A stretch of DNA of 64,000 nt from Geodermatophilus bullaregiensis (GTDB taxonomy: Bacteria > Actinomycetota > Actinomycetes > Mycobacteriales > Geodermatophilaceae): NCBI RefSeq assembly GCF_016907675.1, contig NZ_JAFBCJ010000001.1, positions 2,108,001 to 2,172,000 of the forward strand, given 5' to 3'. Position numbers and translations under genes: made by a program. Every line of letters starts with the position of its first letter. Within the stretch, counting starts at the first letter, position 1. A model generated the notes under the pieces. It searched no databases. It was not told where the DNA came from and saw only the letters and a program-made list of their open reading frames with translations. This document shows positions 1-9,521 of this stretch, piece after piece.

Positions 1-2973
1 CGTGGCCCGGAGGTGGTCGGGCACCTGCTCCGGGTGCCAGGCGTCCGGCGGGACGACGACGCCCGCCGCCCGCCGCAGCTCGCGCTCCAGCGCCGGCAGC
101 AGCGGCTCGGTGGGGGCGATCCGCGGCAGCACCTCGCGGACCCGGTCCGGGATGGGCACCAGCGCCCGGCGCAGCTGCTTGGGCAGCGTGCGCAGCAGCG
201 CGGTCACCAGCTCCCCCCGCAGCCCGGGCACGGTGAAGGCCAGCGACTCCCCCGACGTCCGCTCGGCCACGGTGTCGAGCACCGCGAGCGGGACGTCGAC
301 GGTGACGCCGTCCCGCGGGCTGCCGGGCGCGAAGGCGTAGGACAGCGGCAGCGTCAGCCCCTGCGTCAGCGGCACCTCGTCCGGGAAGTCCTCGACGCGC
401 ACCTGCCCGGCGGTGGCGGCGTTGGTGAGCATCTCCGGCGTGAAGGTCAGCAGGTCCGGGGTCTCCCGGCGCGCGGTCTTCCACCACCGGTCGAAGTGCC
501 GGGTGGAGACGACGTCGGCCGGGATCCGCGCGTCGTAGAGCTCGAAGACCGTCTCGTCGTCGACCCGGATGTCGCGGCGGCGGGCCCGCTCCTCGAGCTC
601 GGCCACCTGCTGCAGCGCCCGCTGGTTGTCGGCCCAGAACCGGTGGTGCGTCGTCCACTCGCCCTGCACCAGCGCGTGCCGGATGAACAGCTCCCGGGAC
701 ACGACCGGGTCGATCGAGCCGTACTGCACCCGCCGGCCGACGACCAGCGGGATGCCGTAGAGGGTGACCCGCTCGGTGGCGACGACGGAGCCGCGCTTCA
801 CGTCCCACCGCGGCTCGGAGTGCTCGCGCCTCACCAGGTGGGCGGCCAGCCGCTCGACCTCCTCGGGGTCGGTGCGGGCCACGGTCCGGGCGAACAGCCG
901 GCTGGTCTCGACCAGCTCGGCGGCCACGACCCAGCGCGGCGGCTTCCTCGCCAGCGGGGTGCCGGGGGCGATGACGAACCGGGCGCCGCGGGCGCCGAGG
1001 TACTCGCGGCTCCCGCGCCGCCGGTCGCCGTCCCGCCGCTTGGCGTCCTCGACCTGCAGGCCGACCTGCGAGAGCAGTCCCGCCAGCAGCGCGGTGGTGA
1101 TGCCGCGCTCGTCGGGCTCGGCGGCCGGCTCGCCGAGGGTCATGCCGAGACGGCGGGCGGTGCCACGCAGCTGACCGTGCAGGTCCTGCCACTCGCGGAT
1201 CCGCAGGTAGTGCAGGAACTCGCGCTTGACCGTCCGGCGGAACGCGCTGCCGGACAGCGCCTCCTGCTGCTCGGCCAGGTACCGCCAGAGGTTGAGCAGG
1301 GTGAGGAAGTCGGAGTGCTCGTCGGCGAAGCGGGCGTGCGCGGCGTCGGCGGCCTGCTGGTGCTCGGCGGGCCGCTCGCGCGGGTCCTGGATCGTCAGGC
1401 CCGCGGCGATCACCAGCACCTCCTCCAGCACACCGCGCCGGTCGGCCTCGACCACCATGCGGCCCAGCCGCGGGTCCAGCGGCAGCTGCGCCAGCGCCCG
1501 GCCGGTCGGGGTCAGGTGGCCGCGGTCGTCGAGCGCACCCAGCTCCTCCAGCAGCGCGCGGCCGTCGGCGACGGCGCGCCGGTCCGGCGGGTCGACGAAC
1601 GGGAAGTCCTCCACGGCGCCCAGGTCCAACGCGGCCATCTGCAGCAGCACGGAGGCCAGGCTGGTGCGCAGGATCTCGGGGTCGGTGTACTCCGGCCGGC
1701 TCTCGAAGTCCGCCTCCGTGTAGAGCCGGATGGCGATGCCCTCGGCGACGCGGCCGCAGCGGCCGGAGCGCTGACGGGCCGAGGCCTGGCTGACCGGCTC
1801 GATGGGCAGCCGCTGCACCTTGGTGCGCGCGCTGTACCGGGAGATCCGCGCGGTGCCGGGGTCGACGACGTAGCGGATGCCGGGCACGGTCAGCGACGTC
1901 TCGGCGACGTTCGTGGCGAGCACGACCCGCCGGCCGGTGTGCGGCTGGAAGACCCGGTGCTGGTCGGCGGCCGACAACCGCGAGTAGAGCGGCAGCACCT
2001 CGACGCCGGGGAAGCGCTCGGTCAGGGCGTCGGCGGTGTCGCGGATCTCGCGCTCGCCGGCCAGGAAGACCAGCACGTCGCCCGGGCCCTCGTGCGCCAG
2101 CTCCTCGACGGCGTCGCCGATCGCGGTGACCTGGTCGCGGTCTGGGTCGGCGGCGGGGTCGCCCTCGGGGGCGTCGGGGTCGACGACGGGGCGGTAGCGG
2201 ACCTCCACCGGGTACGTGCGGCCGCTCACCTCGACGACGGGCACGTCGGCGCCGTCGACGGAGAAGTGCTTGGCGATCCGGTCGACGTCGATCGTGGCCG
2301 AGGTGATGACGACCTTGAGGTCGGGCCGGCGCGGCAGCAGCTGGGCGAGGTAGCCCAGCAGGAAGTCGATGTTGAGGCTCCGCTCGTGCGCCTCGTCGAC
2401 GATGAGCGTGTCGTACTGGCGCAGCATGCGGTCGCGGGCGATCTCGGCCAGCAGGACGCCGTCGGTCATCAGCTTGACCAGCGTCCCGTCGCCGACCTGG
2501 TCGGTGAACCGGACCTTCCAGCCCACCGCGCCGCCCAGCGGCGTGCCGAGCTCCTCGGCGATGCGCTCGGCCACGGTGCGCGCGGCGATCCGCCGCGGCT
2601 GGGTGTGCCCGATCCGTCCGCGCACCCCGCGGCCCAGCTCCAGGGCGATCTTGGGCAGCTGGGTCGTCTTGCCCGAGCCGGTCTCGCCGGCGACGACGAC
2701 CACCTGGGAGTCGCGCAGCGCGGCGGCGATGTCCTCGCGGCGCGCGCTGACCGGCAGCTGCTCCGGGTAGCTGACCACCGGGAGGGCGGCGCGGCGCCGG
2801 GCGATGCGCTCCTCGGCCGCGGCGACGTCGGCGGCGAGCTTCTCGAGCGCCCGCCCGCGCGCCGCGGCGTCCCTCGTGCGGCGCAGGGCGTCGAGCCGGC
2901 GGCCGAGCCGGTGCTCGTCGTCGAGGGTGAGCCCGGCCAGGCGCGCACGCAGGTCGTCGGGCGGGGTGCTCAC
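1..2973 (-). CDS. hrpA: ATP-dependent RNA helicase HrpA (3' end outside window)
   Basis: This is a DEAH-box RNA helicase of the HrpA family, of which the first 991 codons are inside the window; the C-terminus lies to the left of base 1. The start is GTG at 2973, with AGGAG a few bases upstream. Reading the minus strand gives an N-terminal coiled region, then Walker A GETGSGKTTQLPK, motif Ia TQPRRIAA, DEAH in the form VDEAHERSLN, SAT as ITSATID, and the helicase C-domain motif QRSGRCGR near residue 400. HrpA proteins are about 1300 residues, so roughly 300 are missing here. The family unwinds mRNA and rescues or remodels stalled ribosomes in the cytosol. A long open frame on the opposite strand is only a high-GC shadow. 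Identification is secure from the motif order. Confidence 0.95.
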   Translation of the reverse strand, partial: MSTPPDDLRARLAGLTLDDEHRLGRRLDALRRTRDAAARGRALEKLAADVAAAEERIARRRAALPVVSYPEQLPVSARREDIAAALRDSQVVVVAGETGSGKTTQLPKIALELGRGVRGRIGHTQPRRIAARTVAERIAEELGTPLGGAVGWKVRFTDQVGDGTLVKLMTDGVLLAEIARDRMLRQYDTLIVDEAHERSLNIDFLLGYLAQLLPRRPDLKVVITSATIDVDRIAKHFSVDGADVPVVEVSGRTYPVEVRYRPVVDPDAPEGDPAADPDRDQVTAIGDAVEELAHEGPGDVLVFLAGEREIRDTADALTERFPGVEVLPLYSRLSAADQHRVFQPHTGRRVVLATNVAETSLTVPGIRYVVDPGTARISRYSARTKVQRLPIEPVSQASARQRSGRCGRVAEGIAIRLYTEADFESRPEYTDPEILRTSLASVLLQMAALDLGAVEDFPFVDPPDRRAVADGRALLEELGALDDRGHLTPTGRALAQLPLDPRLGRMVVEADRRGVLEEVLVIAAGLTIQDPRERPAEHQQAADAAHARFADEHSDFLTLLNLWRYLAEQQEALSGSAFRRTVKREFLHYLRIREWQDLHGQLRGTARRLGMTLGEPAAEPDERGITTALLAGLLSQVGLQVEDAKRRDGDRRRGSREYLGARGARFVIAPGTPLARKPPRWVVAAELVETSRLFARTVARTDPEEVERLAAHLVRREHSEPRWDVKRGSVVATERVTLYGIPLVVGRRVQYGSIDPVVSRELFIRHALVQGEWTTHHRFWADNQRALQQVAELEERARRRDIRVDDETVFELYDARIPADVVSTRHFDRWWKTARRETPDLLTFTPEMLTNAATAGQVRVEDFPDEVPLTQGLTLPLSYAFAPGSPRDGVTVDVPLAVLDTVAERTSGESLAFTVPGLRGELVTALLRTLPKQLRRALVPIPDRVREVLPRIAPTEPLLPALERELRRAAGVVVPPDAWHPEQVPDHLRAT

Positions 2974-3134
2974 GCGGGTCTCCTCGTCGTTCCTCGGCGC
3001 CGGCGGTGGTCGGGCGCTCGGCGCTCCGGTACGGGGACGCCACGGGGGATGACCGTCCTGCTGACGGGTGTTCCCCCTCCAGGGTCCCACCGCACGCGCC
3101 CGCCCCGACGTGCGCCGCCTCGCTTGCATGCGCC

Positions 3135-3171
3135 GTACAACTGTTTGCTTGGTACGGACAACAGGTTGTAC
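3135..3171. promoter_or_regulatory. inverted repeat, likely operator of the MarR gene
   Basis: The arms GTACAACTGTTT (3135-3146) and AACAGGTTGTAC (3160-3171) form an interrupted palindrome of the half-site GTACAAC(C)TGTT, centred about 60 bp before the MarR start. It is AT-rich compared with its surroundings. MarR repressors commonly autoregulate through such sites and are relieved by ligand, so this probably controls the regulator and the overlapping exporter. The role is inferred from position and symmetry. Confidence 0.6.
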
Positions 3172-3212
3172 CGTGCACGTGTTCCTGTTCCGCCTCGCCG
3201 CCCGGAGGACCC

Positions 3213-3737
3213 GTGCCGCCCCCTCCCCCTGCGCCCCGTGCGACGGCACCGGCCGACGACCGGACGCCGGAGCTGCGCACCCTCGGCGAGCAGCTCCCGC
3301 GCTTCATGCGCGTGGTCCACGCGGTGAAGGCGCAGGCCACCGAGGGCCGCGACCGCGCCGCACTGGTCCTGATGTTCCCGCTGGTCCGGCTGGGTCCCCT
3401 CCGGCAGGGCGCCCTCGCGGAGCTGGTGCACGCCGACCCGTCCACCGTGAGCCGCCACGTGGCCGTCCTCATCGAGCAGGGGCTGGTGCGCCGCGTGGCC
3501 GACGCGACCGACGGCCGGGCCAGCCTCCTCGTCGTCACCGACGCCGGACGGGTGGCCCTGGAGCAGCTGCGCGCCGAGCGCGAGGCCCACCTGGCCCGGG
3601 TGACGGCGGACTGGTCCCCGGAGGACCTCCGCACGCTCACCTCGCTGTTCGCCCGCTTCGTCGACGACCTCGCCGCCTCCCTGCCGAGCGAGCCCACCGC
3701 CGTGCCGGCCGCCCCGTCTCCGAGAGAGAGCTCATGA
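3213..3737 (+). CDS. MarR-family transcriptional regulator
   Basis: A 174-residue winged-helix regulator. The start is GTG at 3213, chosen because GGAGG lies at 3204-3208; a longer open frame upstream has no such signal and crosses the palindromic operator. The helix-turn-helix reads roughly residues 58-85 (LRQGALAELVHADPSTVSRH) and is followed by the wing VRRVADATDGRASLLVVT, both typical of MarR. Its stop codon overlaps the start of the MFS exporter in an ATGA, so the two are translated as one operon. The expected job is repression of the exporter until a toxic ligand binds. The ligand cannot be told from sequence. Confidence 0.88.
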   Translation: MPPPPPAPRATAPADDRTPELRTLGEQLPRFMRVVHAVKAQATEGRDRAALVLMFPLVRLGPLRQGALAELVHADPSTVSRHVAVLIEQGLVRRVADATDGRASLLVVTDAGRVALEQLRAEREAHLARVTADWSPEDLRTLTSLFARFVDDLAASLPSEPTAVPAAPSPRESS

Positions 3738-5674
3738 CCCAGACCACCCGCACCAGCGCGGCCGAGCGCAAGGACGCCCGCGCGGCGGCTGCCGCTCCCG
3801 CGGAGGACGGCGCCTTCACGCACCGGCAGATCCTCACGATCGTCGCCGGGCTGATGGTCGCGATGTTCCTCGCGGCGCTCGACCAGACCGTCGTCTCCAC
3901 CGCCATCCGCACCATCGCCGACGACCTGCAGGGCTACGACCTGCAGGCCTGGGCGACGACGGCCTTCCTGATCACCTCCACGATCAGCACCCCGCTGTAC
4001 GGCAAGCTCTCCGACATCTACGGCCGGCGGCCCTTCTACCTGTTCGCCATCGCCGTCTTCGTCGCCGGCTCGGTGCTGTGCGGCATCGCGAGCTCGATGT
4101 ACGAGCTGGCCGCCTTCCGGGCGGTGCAGGGCATCGGCGCCGGGGGGCTGATGTCGCTGGCCCTGGCGATCATCGGTGACATCGTGCCGCCGCGGGAGCG
4201 CTCCCGCTACCAGGGCTACTTCATGGCCGTCTTCGGCGCCTCCAGCGTGCTCGGCCCGGTCATCGGCGGGTTCTTCGCCGGCCAGAGCTCCCTGCTGGGC
4301 CTCACCGGCTGGCGCTGGATCTTCATGATCAACGTGCCCCTCGGGATCCTCGCCTTCGCCGCCGTCTTCCGGGTGCTGCACCTGCCGCACGAGCGCCAGC
4401 ACCACCGCATCGACTGGCCCGGCGCCCTGGCCCTGATCACCTTCATCGTGCCGCTGCTGGTCATCGCCGAGCAGGGCCGCACCTGGGGCTGGACGTCGAC
4501 CCGTGCCCTGGTCTGCTACGCCATCGGCGCGATCGGCTTCGTCCTCTTCCTGCTGGCCGAGCGGGCCTACCGCGACGAGGCGCTGCTGCCGCTGCGGCTG
4601 TTCGGGAACCGCAGCTTCACCATCGCCAGCCTCGGCAGCGTGGTGGTGGGCGCGGCCATGTTCGGCGGTCTGCTGCTGCTGCCCCAGTACCTGCAGATCG
4701 TCCACGGCTCCAGCGCCACCGTCGCCGGCCTGCAGATGATCCCGCTGGTCGCCGGGATCATGATCGGCGCGATGAGCTCGGGCATCACGATCTCCAAGAC
4801 CGGCAGGTACCGGGTCTTCCCGCTGGCCGGCACGGTGCTGATGGCCGCGGCCCTGCTGTCGCTGTCCTTCGTCGTGGGCGCCGAGACGTCGATCTGGGCG
4901 CTGGTGCCGTTCATGGTCCTGCTCGGCATCGGGCTGGGCTTCAACTTCCAGCCCGCGGTCCTCGCGGTGCAGAACGCCGTGCCGCCGAGCCAGATGGGCG
5001 TGGCCACCTCCTCGGTGACGTTCTTCCGGCAGATGGGCGCGACGATCGGCACGGCCGCCTTCCTGTCGGTGCTGTTCAGCCGCCTGCCGGTGGAGATCGA
5101 GCAGTCGCTGACCGCCGCCGCGGGAACCGACCCGCGGGTGGCCGAGGCGCTGCAGAGCGGTCAGCTGCAGGCCGGCTCGGACCTGTCGGACACCTCGTTC
5201 ATCCAGGACCTGCCCTCGTTCCTGGCGCTGCCGTTCAAGACCGGCTTCTCCGACTCGATCGACCTGGTCTTCCTCATCGCGGCGTCCGCGGCGGCGGTCG
5301 GGTTCTTCGTGTTCCTCTTCCTGCCGCAGCTGGCGCTGAGCAACAAGTCCGGCATCCAGGCGCGTCAGGCGGCCGCCCAGACGGCCGGTGACCCGGAGGC
5401 CGAGGACGCCGGCGAGCAGGCGGCGCAGGCGGCGGGTGCCGCGGCACCGACGTCCACCCCGCCGCCGGCCGGCCGGCCCGGGGACGCCGTCCCCGACGGC
5501 GGCACGCACGGGGACGGCACGCACGGGGACGGCACGCACGGGGACGGCGCGCACAGTGTCGGCCAGCACCGGTGGCACGCCGGCAGGCACGAGGCGGTGA
5601 GGAGCGGGCCCAGCGGCCTGGCGTCCGTCCCCGCCGACCACCTGCACGACGACGGCGACCGACCGCGCGACTGA
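3734..5674 (+). CDS. MFS drug exporter, DHA2 (EmrB/QacA) type, 14 TM
   Basis: A 646-residue major facilitator. Motif A (GKLSDIYGRRP) and the family signature LDQTVVSTAIRTI at the first membrane helix are clear, and about 14 hydrophobic segments follow, which marks the DHA2 proton-drug antiporter group. The start ATG at 3734 overlaps the MarR stop. The C-terminal 110 residues are unlike the rest: low-complexity Ala/Gly/Pro/Thr with three GTHGD repeats, probably a disordered cytosolic tail. The substrate is unknown. Linkage to a MarR gene suggests inducible efflux of a small hydrophobic or phenolic compound. A strong hairpin terminator follows at 5687-5722. Confidence 0.92.
   Translation: MTQTTRTSAAERKDARAAAAAPAEDGAFTHRQILTIVAGLMVAMFLAALDQTVVSTAIRTIADDLQGYDLQAWATTAFLITSTISTPLYGKLSDIYGRRPFYLFAIAVFVAGSVLCGIASSMYELAAFRAVQGIGAGGLMSLALAIIGDIVPPRERSRYQGYFMAVFGASSVLGPVIGGFFAGQSSLLGLTGWRWIFMINVPLGILAFAAVFRVLHLPHERQHHRIDWPGALALITFIVPLLVIAEQGRTWGWTSTRALVCYAIGAIGFVLFLLAERAYRDEALLPLRLFGNRSFTIASLGSVVVGAAMFGGLLLLPQYLQIVHGSSATVAGLQMIPLVAGIMIGAMSSGITISKTGRYRVFPLAGTVLMAAALLSLSFVVGAETSIWALVPFMVLLGIGLGFNFQPAVLAVQNAVPPSQMGVATSSVTFFRQMGATIGTAAFLSVLFSRLPVEIEQSLTAAAGTDPRVAEALQSGQLQAGSDLSDTSFIQDLPSFLALPFKTGFSDSIDLVFLIAASAAAVGFFVFLFLPQLALSNKSGIQARQAAAQTAGDPEAEDAGEQAAQAAGAAAPTSTPPPAGRPGDAVPDGGTHGDGTHGDGTHGDGAHSVGQHRWHAGRHEAVRSGPSGLASVPADHLHDDGDRPRD
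5501..5545 (+). repeat. three perfect 15-bp tandem repeats inside the exporter tail
   Basis: The 15-mer GGCACGCACGGGGAC occurs three times head to tail, encoding GTHGD each time, followed by a decayed fourth copy. It keeps the reading frame, so copy number could vary by slippage without breaking the gene. Confidence 0.9.
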
Positions 5675-5686
5675 GTCCGCACGGCC

Positions 5687-5722
5687 AGAGGCCCCTCCCC
5701 GCACCCGCGGCGAGGGGCCTCT
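5687..5722 (+). terminator. rho-independent-type hairpin after the exporter
   Basis: The arms AGAGGCCCCTC (5687-5697) and GAGGGGCCTCT (5712-5722) are a perfect 11-bp stem with a 14-nt loop just after the exporter stop. There is no long U tract, as is usual in actinobacteria. Confidence 0.8.
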
Positions 5723-5832
5723 CGTCGTCCTGCGCCGTCGATCACCGGCCGCGTGCACGCCGCGGGGGCGGGTCGTCCCGTGTCCCGTGCACGCAGCCGG
5801 GGGTCAGCGGGTGAGCCGGCCGCCCATCGGTG

Positions 5833-7002
5833 TCACGGCGTGAAGACGGCGCGGACGCAGCCGTCCTCCTTGTCCTTGAACATCCGGTAGCCGCGCGGCG
5901 CCTCCTCCAGCGGCATGACGTGCGTGGCCAGGTGCTCGGTCACCAGCTCGCCGCGGGCCATGTGCCCGAGGATCCGCGGGGTGTAGCGCTGCCCGTGCAC
6001 CTGGGCGCCGCGGAGGGTGAGCCCCTTGTTCATGGCCGCACCGAGCGGGAACTTGTCCACCGGGCCGGCGAACACCCCCAGGACGAAGACGCTGCCGCCC
6101 TTGCGGCACGCCATGATCGCCTCGCGGACGGCGCCGGGCCGGTCGGTCTGCAGCCGCAGCTGCTGCTTGACCTGGTCGTACACGCCGTGGACGCCGGTGC
6201 TGTGCGCCTCCATGCCGACCGCCTCGATGCAGACGTCGGGGCCACGGCCGCCGGTGCGCTCGCGCAGCTCGGCCATCACGTCGGTGGTCGAGTAGTCGAT
6301 GACCTCGGCGCCCACGTGCTGCCGCACCTGCGCCAGCCGCTCGGGCAGCCGGTCGATCACGTACACCTGCTCGGCGCCCAGCAGCATCGCCGCCCGCGCG
6401 GCCATCTGCCCGACGCCGCCGGCGCCCCACACGGCCACGGTGTCCCCCGGCTTCGTGCCGGCCAGGTCCGCGCCCATCCAGCCGGTGGAGACCGCGTCGG
6501 AGGCGAACAGCGCCCGCTCGTCGCTGACCTCCTCGGGGATGACGAAGCTGCCGACGTCGGCGTAGGGCACCCGGATGTACTCCGCGTGGCTGCCGGCGAA
6601 CCCGCCCATCGCGTGCGAGTAGCCGAAGCAGCCGCCGGGGCTCTGCCCCCACAGCCCCTCGGTGATCCCCGGGTTCGGGTTGCCGTTGTCGCACAGCGAG
6701 TAGAGCTCCTGCCGGCAGTACCAGCAGTGCCCGCAGGCGATGAAGGAGTTGACGACGACGCGGTCACCGACGCGGCGCTCGCGGACGGCCGAGCCGACCT
6801 CCACGACCTCGCCCATGAACTCGTGGCCGAGCACGTCGCCGACCCGCATCGCCGGGATGTAGCCGCCGAGCAGGTGCAGGTCCGAGCCGCAGGTCGTCGT
6901 CCGCCGGACCCGCAGGATGACGTCGTGGTCGTTGAGGATCTGCGGGTCCGGGACGGTCTCCACCGACACCTCGTTGACGCCGGTCCAGGTCGCCGCCCTC
7001 AC
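5833..7002 (-). CDS. zinc-dependent alcohol dehydrogenase (FDH-like MDR family)
   Basis: A 389-residue medium-chain dehydrogenase. The catalytic zinc region is visible as CGSDLHLL and GHEFMGEVVEVG. The structural zinc site follows the C-x2-C-x2-C-x7-C spacing in CGHCWYCRQELYSLC. The Rossmann nucleotide motif is VWGAGGVGQ. The inserted loop after the zinc site (GNPNPGITEGLWGQSPGG) resembles the glutathione-independent formaldehyde dehydrogenase-like branch, so the substrate may be an aldehyde or alcohol; this is a family-level guess. The start GTG at 7002 overlaps the stop of the upstream small gene in a GTGA, which fixes the start and shows coupling. Confidence 0.9.
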   Translation of the reverse strand: MRAATWTGVNEVSVETVPDPQILNDHDVILRVRRTTTCGSDLHLLGGYIPAMRVGDVLGHEFMGEVVEVGSAVRERRVGDRVVVNSFIACGHCWYCRQELYSLCDNGNPNPGITEGLWGQSPGGCFGYSHAMGGFAGSHAEYIRVPYADVGSFVIPEEVSDERALFASDAVSTGWMGADLAGTKPGDTVAVWGAGGVGQMAARAAMLLGAEQVYVIDRLPERLAQVRQHVGAEVIDYSTTDVMAELRERTGGRGPDVCIEAVGMEAHSTGVHGVYDQVKQQLRLQTDRPGAVREAIMACRKGGSVFVLGVFAGPVDKFPLGAAMNKGLTLRGAQVHGQRYTPRILGHMARGELVTEHLATHVMPLEEAPRGYRMFKDKEDGCVRAVFTP

Positions 7003-7475
7003 AGCACGCCCTCCCTCGGCGCCGCCTGCGCGGCACCCTCGAGCGCGGCACCCTGCGGGGTGGCCGCGCGCCTCCCGTGCGGCTGCGGCTCCATCCGCAG
7101 CACCTGGCCGACCTCGAGCAGCGCCTTCGCCTCGCGCAGCGCCGCGCGCAGGTCGCCGACCTCGTCCTCGGTGGGCGTGCCGCGGTAGCGGGCGGCCAGC
7201 TCGGTGCCGCGGTCGCCGGGCGCCGGGGTGACCCGCACCTCGACGCGGTCGCCGAGGGCGGCCAGCGGTGCGGGCAGGCCGGCCGCGGGGTCGACGTCGG
7301 CCGGGTCGCGCAGCACGGTCACCGCCCGCCAGCGGCGGGCGGCGCGCTCGGGGTCGTCGGTCGTCGACGCCTGGCCGGCCCCGGGCAAGCGGACGTGCTG
7401 CAATCGCCGCAGCAGCGCCCCGCCGGCCCCCGAGGCCAGCCCGGTCGCCCGGCCGAGCACCTGGTTCAGGTCCAT
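6999..7475 (-). CDS. conserved-looking hypothetical protein, 158 aa
   Basis: A small soluble protein I do not recognise. It starts at ATG 7475, preceded by GGGAGGA, and ends in a GTGA overlap with the alcohol dehydrogenase, so it is the first gene of a two-gene operon. The sequence is rich in Arg, Ala and Glu, with a mid-protein stretch WRAVTVLRDPADVDP that could be the beta start of a START/SRPBCC-like fold. It may be an accessory or chaperone-like partner of the dehydrogenase. Function unknown. Confidence 0.7.
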   Translation of the reverse strand: MDLNQVLGRATGLASGAGGALLRRLQHVRLPGAGQASTTDDPERAARRWRAVTVLRDPADVDPAAGLPAPLAALGDRVEVRVTPAPGDRGTELAARYRGTPTEDEVGDLRAALREAKALLEVGQVLRMEPQPHGRRAATPQGAALEGAAQAAPREGVL

Positions 7476-7628
7476 GGGGTCCTCCCTCGGGCGCCCTCCG
7501 GCGCCCTCGCAGGACGGCTACCCGGCGCGCGCGGCTCCTCAACCGGACGGCGCCGTCCCCCGGCCTATCGTGGTCCGGTCGGGCGCCGCGCCCGCGCTCC
7601 TCGCCACCGTCGTCCGTGGAGGCCTGCC

Positions 7629-9422
7629 GTGTCCCCCTCGCTCATCCTGTCCCGGCGCGACCTGGACTTCCTGCTCCACGAGTGGCTGGAGGTCGAGACG
7701 CTGACCAAGCGGGCCCGCTACGCGGAGCACTCGCGCGAGACATTCGACGCGGTGATGGACCTCGCCCAGCAGATCGCCACCGAGCACTTCGCGCCGCACA
7801 ACCGCACGGCCGACGAGAACGAGCCGCGGTTCGTCGACGGCCGGGTCGAGATGATCCCCGAGGTGGCGCAGGCGCTGGCGGTGTTCCGCGAGTCCGGGAT
7901 CATGTCGGGCACCTTCGACGAGGAGTACGGCGGCATGCAGCTGCCGCAGACCGTCGGGCAGGCGGCCTTCGCCTGGTTCAAGGCGGCCAACGTGGGGACG
8001 TCGAGCTACCCGTTCCTGACCATGGGCAACGCCCGGCTGCTGCTGGCGCACGGCTCGCAGGAGCAGAAGGACACCTACGTCCGGCCCATGCTCGAGGGCC
8101 GCTGGTTCGGCACGATGGCGCTGTCGGAGCCACAGGCCGGCTCCTCGCTGGCCGACATCACCACCCGGGCCGAGCCGCAGGACGACGGCACCTACCGGCT
8201 CACCGGCAACAAGATGTGGATCTCGGCCGGCGACCACGAGCTCACCGAGAACATCGTCCACCTGGTGCTGGCCAAGATCCCCGGCGGCCCGCCCGGCGTG
8301 AAGGGCATCTCGCTGTTCGTCGTGCCCAAGCACCTGGTCGCCGACGACGGCTCGGTCGGCGAGCGCAACGACGTCGTCCTGGCCGGGCTCAACCACAAGA
8401 TGGGCTACCGCGGGACGACGAACACGCTGCTCAACTTCGGCGAGGGCGTGCACCGCCCGGGCGGGCGGGCCGGCGCGGTCGGCTACCTGGTCGGGGAGCC
8501 GCACAAGGGGCTCTCCTACATGTTCCACATGATGAACGAGGCCCGGATCGGCGTCGGGATGGGCGCGACCGTCCTCGGCTACACCGGTTACCTGCACGCG
8601 CTGGAGTACGCGCGCACCCGCACGCAGGGCCGGTCGGCCAGCAGCAAGGACCCGTCCTCGCCGCAGGTGCGGCTGGTCGACCACGCCGACGTGCGCCGCA
8701 TGCTGCTGGCGGCCAAGAGCTACGCGCAGGGCGGCCTGGCCCTGGGGCTGTACTGCGCCCGCCTGGTCGACGAGGAGCGGACGGCGGAGACCGCCGACGA
8801 GCGCGAGCGGGCGCACCTGCTGCTCGACACCCTGACCCCGATCGCCAAGGCGTGGCCCTCGCAGTGGGGCCCGGTGGCCGACGACCTGGCCATCCAGGTG
8901 CACGGCGGCGCCGGCTACACCCGCGACTACCCGGTCGAGCAGTTCTACCGGGACAACCGGCTCAACCCGATCCACGAGGGCACCAACGGCATCCAGGCCC
9001 TCGACCTGCTCGGCCGCAAGGTCACCATGCACGGCGGGGCCGGGCTGCGGCTGCTCGCCGAGACCATCGGCGCGACGACGGCGCGGGCGGCCGCGACGCC
9101 CTTCGCCGACCTCGCCGCCGACGTCGACGCGGCCGTCGAGCGGCTCGTGCAGGTCACCGCCACGCTGTGGGGCCCCGGCGACCCGGCGGTCGCGCTGGCC
9201 AACGCCAGCGCCTACCTGGAGGCGGCCGGGCACACCGTGGTCGCCTGGCTGTGGCTGGAGCAGGCGCTGGCCACCCGTGACGAGACCAGCGACTTCCACG
9301 AGGGCAAGCGGGCCGCGGCGCGGTACTTCCAGCGCTGGGAGCTGCCCAAGGTGCACACGTGGCTGGACCTGCTGGAGTCCCTGGACCGGACGGTGCTCGA
9401 CACCCCCGACGCCTGGCTCTGA
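7629..9422 (+). CDS. acyl-CoA dehydrogenase, large (about 600 aa) DmdC/FadE-like form
   Basis: A 597-residue FAD-dependent acyl-CoA dehydrogenase with the extra C-terminal domain seen in the long AcdA/DmdC-like subfamily. The FAD/substrate motif LSEPQAGSSLADI sits near residue 160. The C-terminal signature IQVHGGAGYTRDYP and the segment IHEGTNGIQALDLLGRK carry the expected catalytic glutamate. It introduces the first double bond in beta-oxidation of an acyl-CoA, passing electrons to ETF; the chain length is not evident. The GTG start at 7629 is chosen for GGAGG seven bases upstream; a much longer open frame to the left is opposite the alcohol dehydrogenase operon. Confidence 0.93.
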   Translation: MSPSLILSRRDLDFLLHEWLEVETLTKRARYAEHSRETFDAVMDLAQQIATEHFAPHNRTADENEPRFVDGRVEMIPEVAQALAVFRESGIMSGTFDEEYGGMQLPQTVGQAAFAWFKAANVGTSSYPFLTMGNARLLLAHGSQEQKDTYVRPMLEGRWFGTMALSEPQAGSSLADITTRAEPQDDGTYRLTGNKMWISAGDHELTENIVHLVLAKIPGGPPGVKGISLFVVPKHLVADDGSVGERNDVVLAGLNHKMGYRGTTNTLLNFGEGVHRPGGRAGAVGYLVGEPHKGLSYMFHMMNEARIGVGMGATVLGYTGYLHALEYARTRTQGRSASSKDPSSPQVRLVDHADVRRMLLAAKSYAQGGLALGLYCARLVDEERTAETADERERAHLLLDTLTPIAKAWPSQWGPVADDLAIQVHGGAGYTRDYPVEQFYRDNRLNPIHEGTNGIQALDLLGRKVTMHGGAGLRLLAETIGATTARAAATPFADLAADVDAAVERLVQVTATLWGPGDPAVALANASAYLEAAGHTVVAWLWLEQALATRDETSDFHEGKRAAARYFQRWELPKVHTWLDLLESLDRTVLDTPDAWL

Positions 9423-9460
9423 CGGAGGACGGCGCCCGGAGGCGGGCCCGGACACACCCG

Positions 9461-9495
9461 CGCCCCGCTGCTCCTGCGACAGGAGCGGCGGGGCG
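9461..9495. terminator. bidirectional hairpin between convergent genes
   Basis: CGCCCCGCTGCTCCTG and CAGGAGCGGCGGGGCG form a 16-bp stem with one mismatched pair and a 3-nt loop, placed between the acyl-CoA dehydrogenase stop and the stop of the small minus-strand gene. It can terminate both. Confidence 0.85.
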
Positions 9496-9521
9496 CGGTC
9501 GGTCAGGAGGGTGCGGGCGCC

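Noticed and set aside
13..3327. A 1104-codon plus-strand open frame
   Set aside because: It lies opposite hrpA and its product is Arg/Gly/Ala noise, typical of very GC-rich antisense frames.
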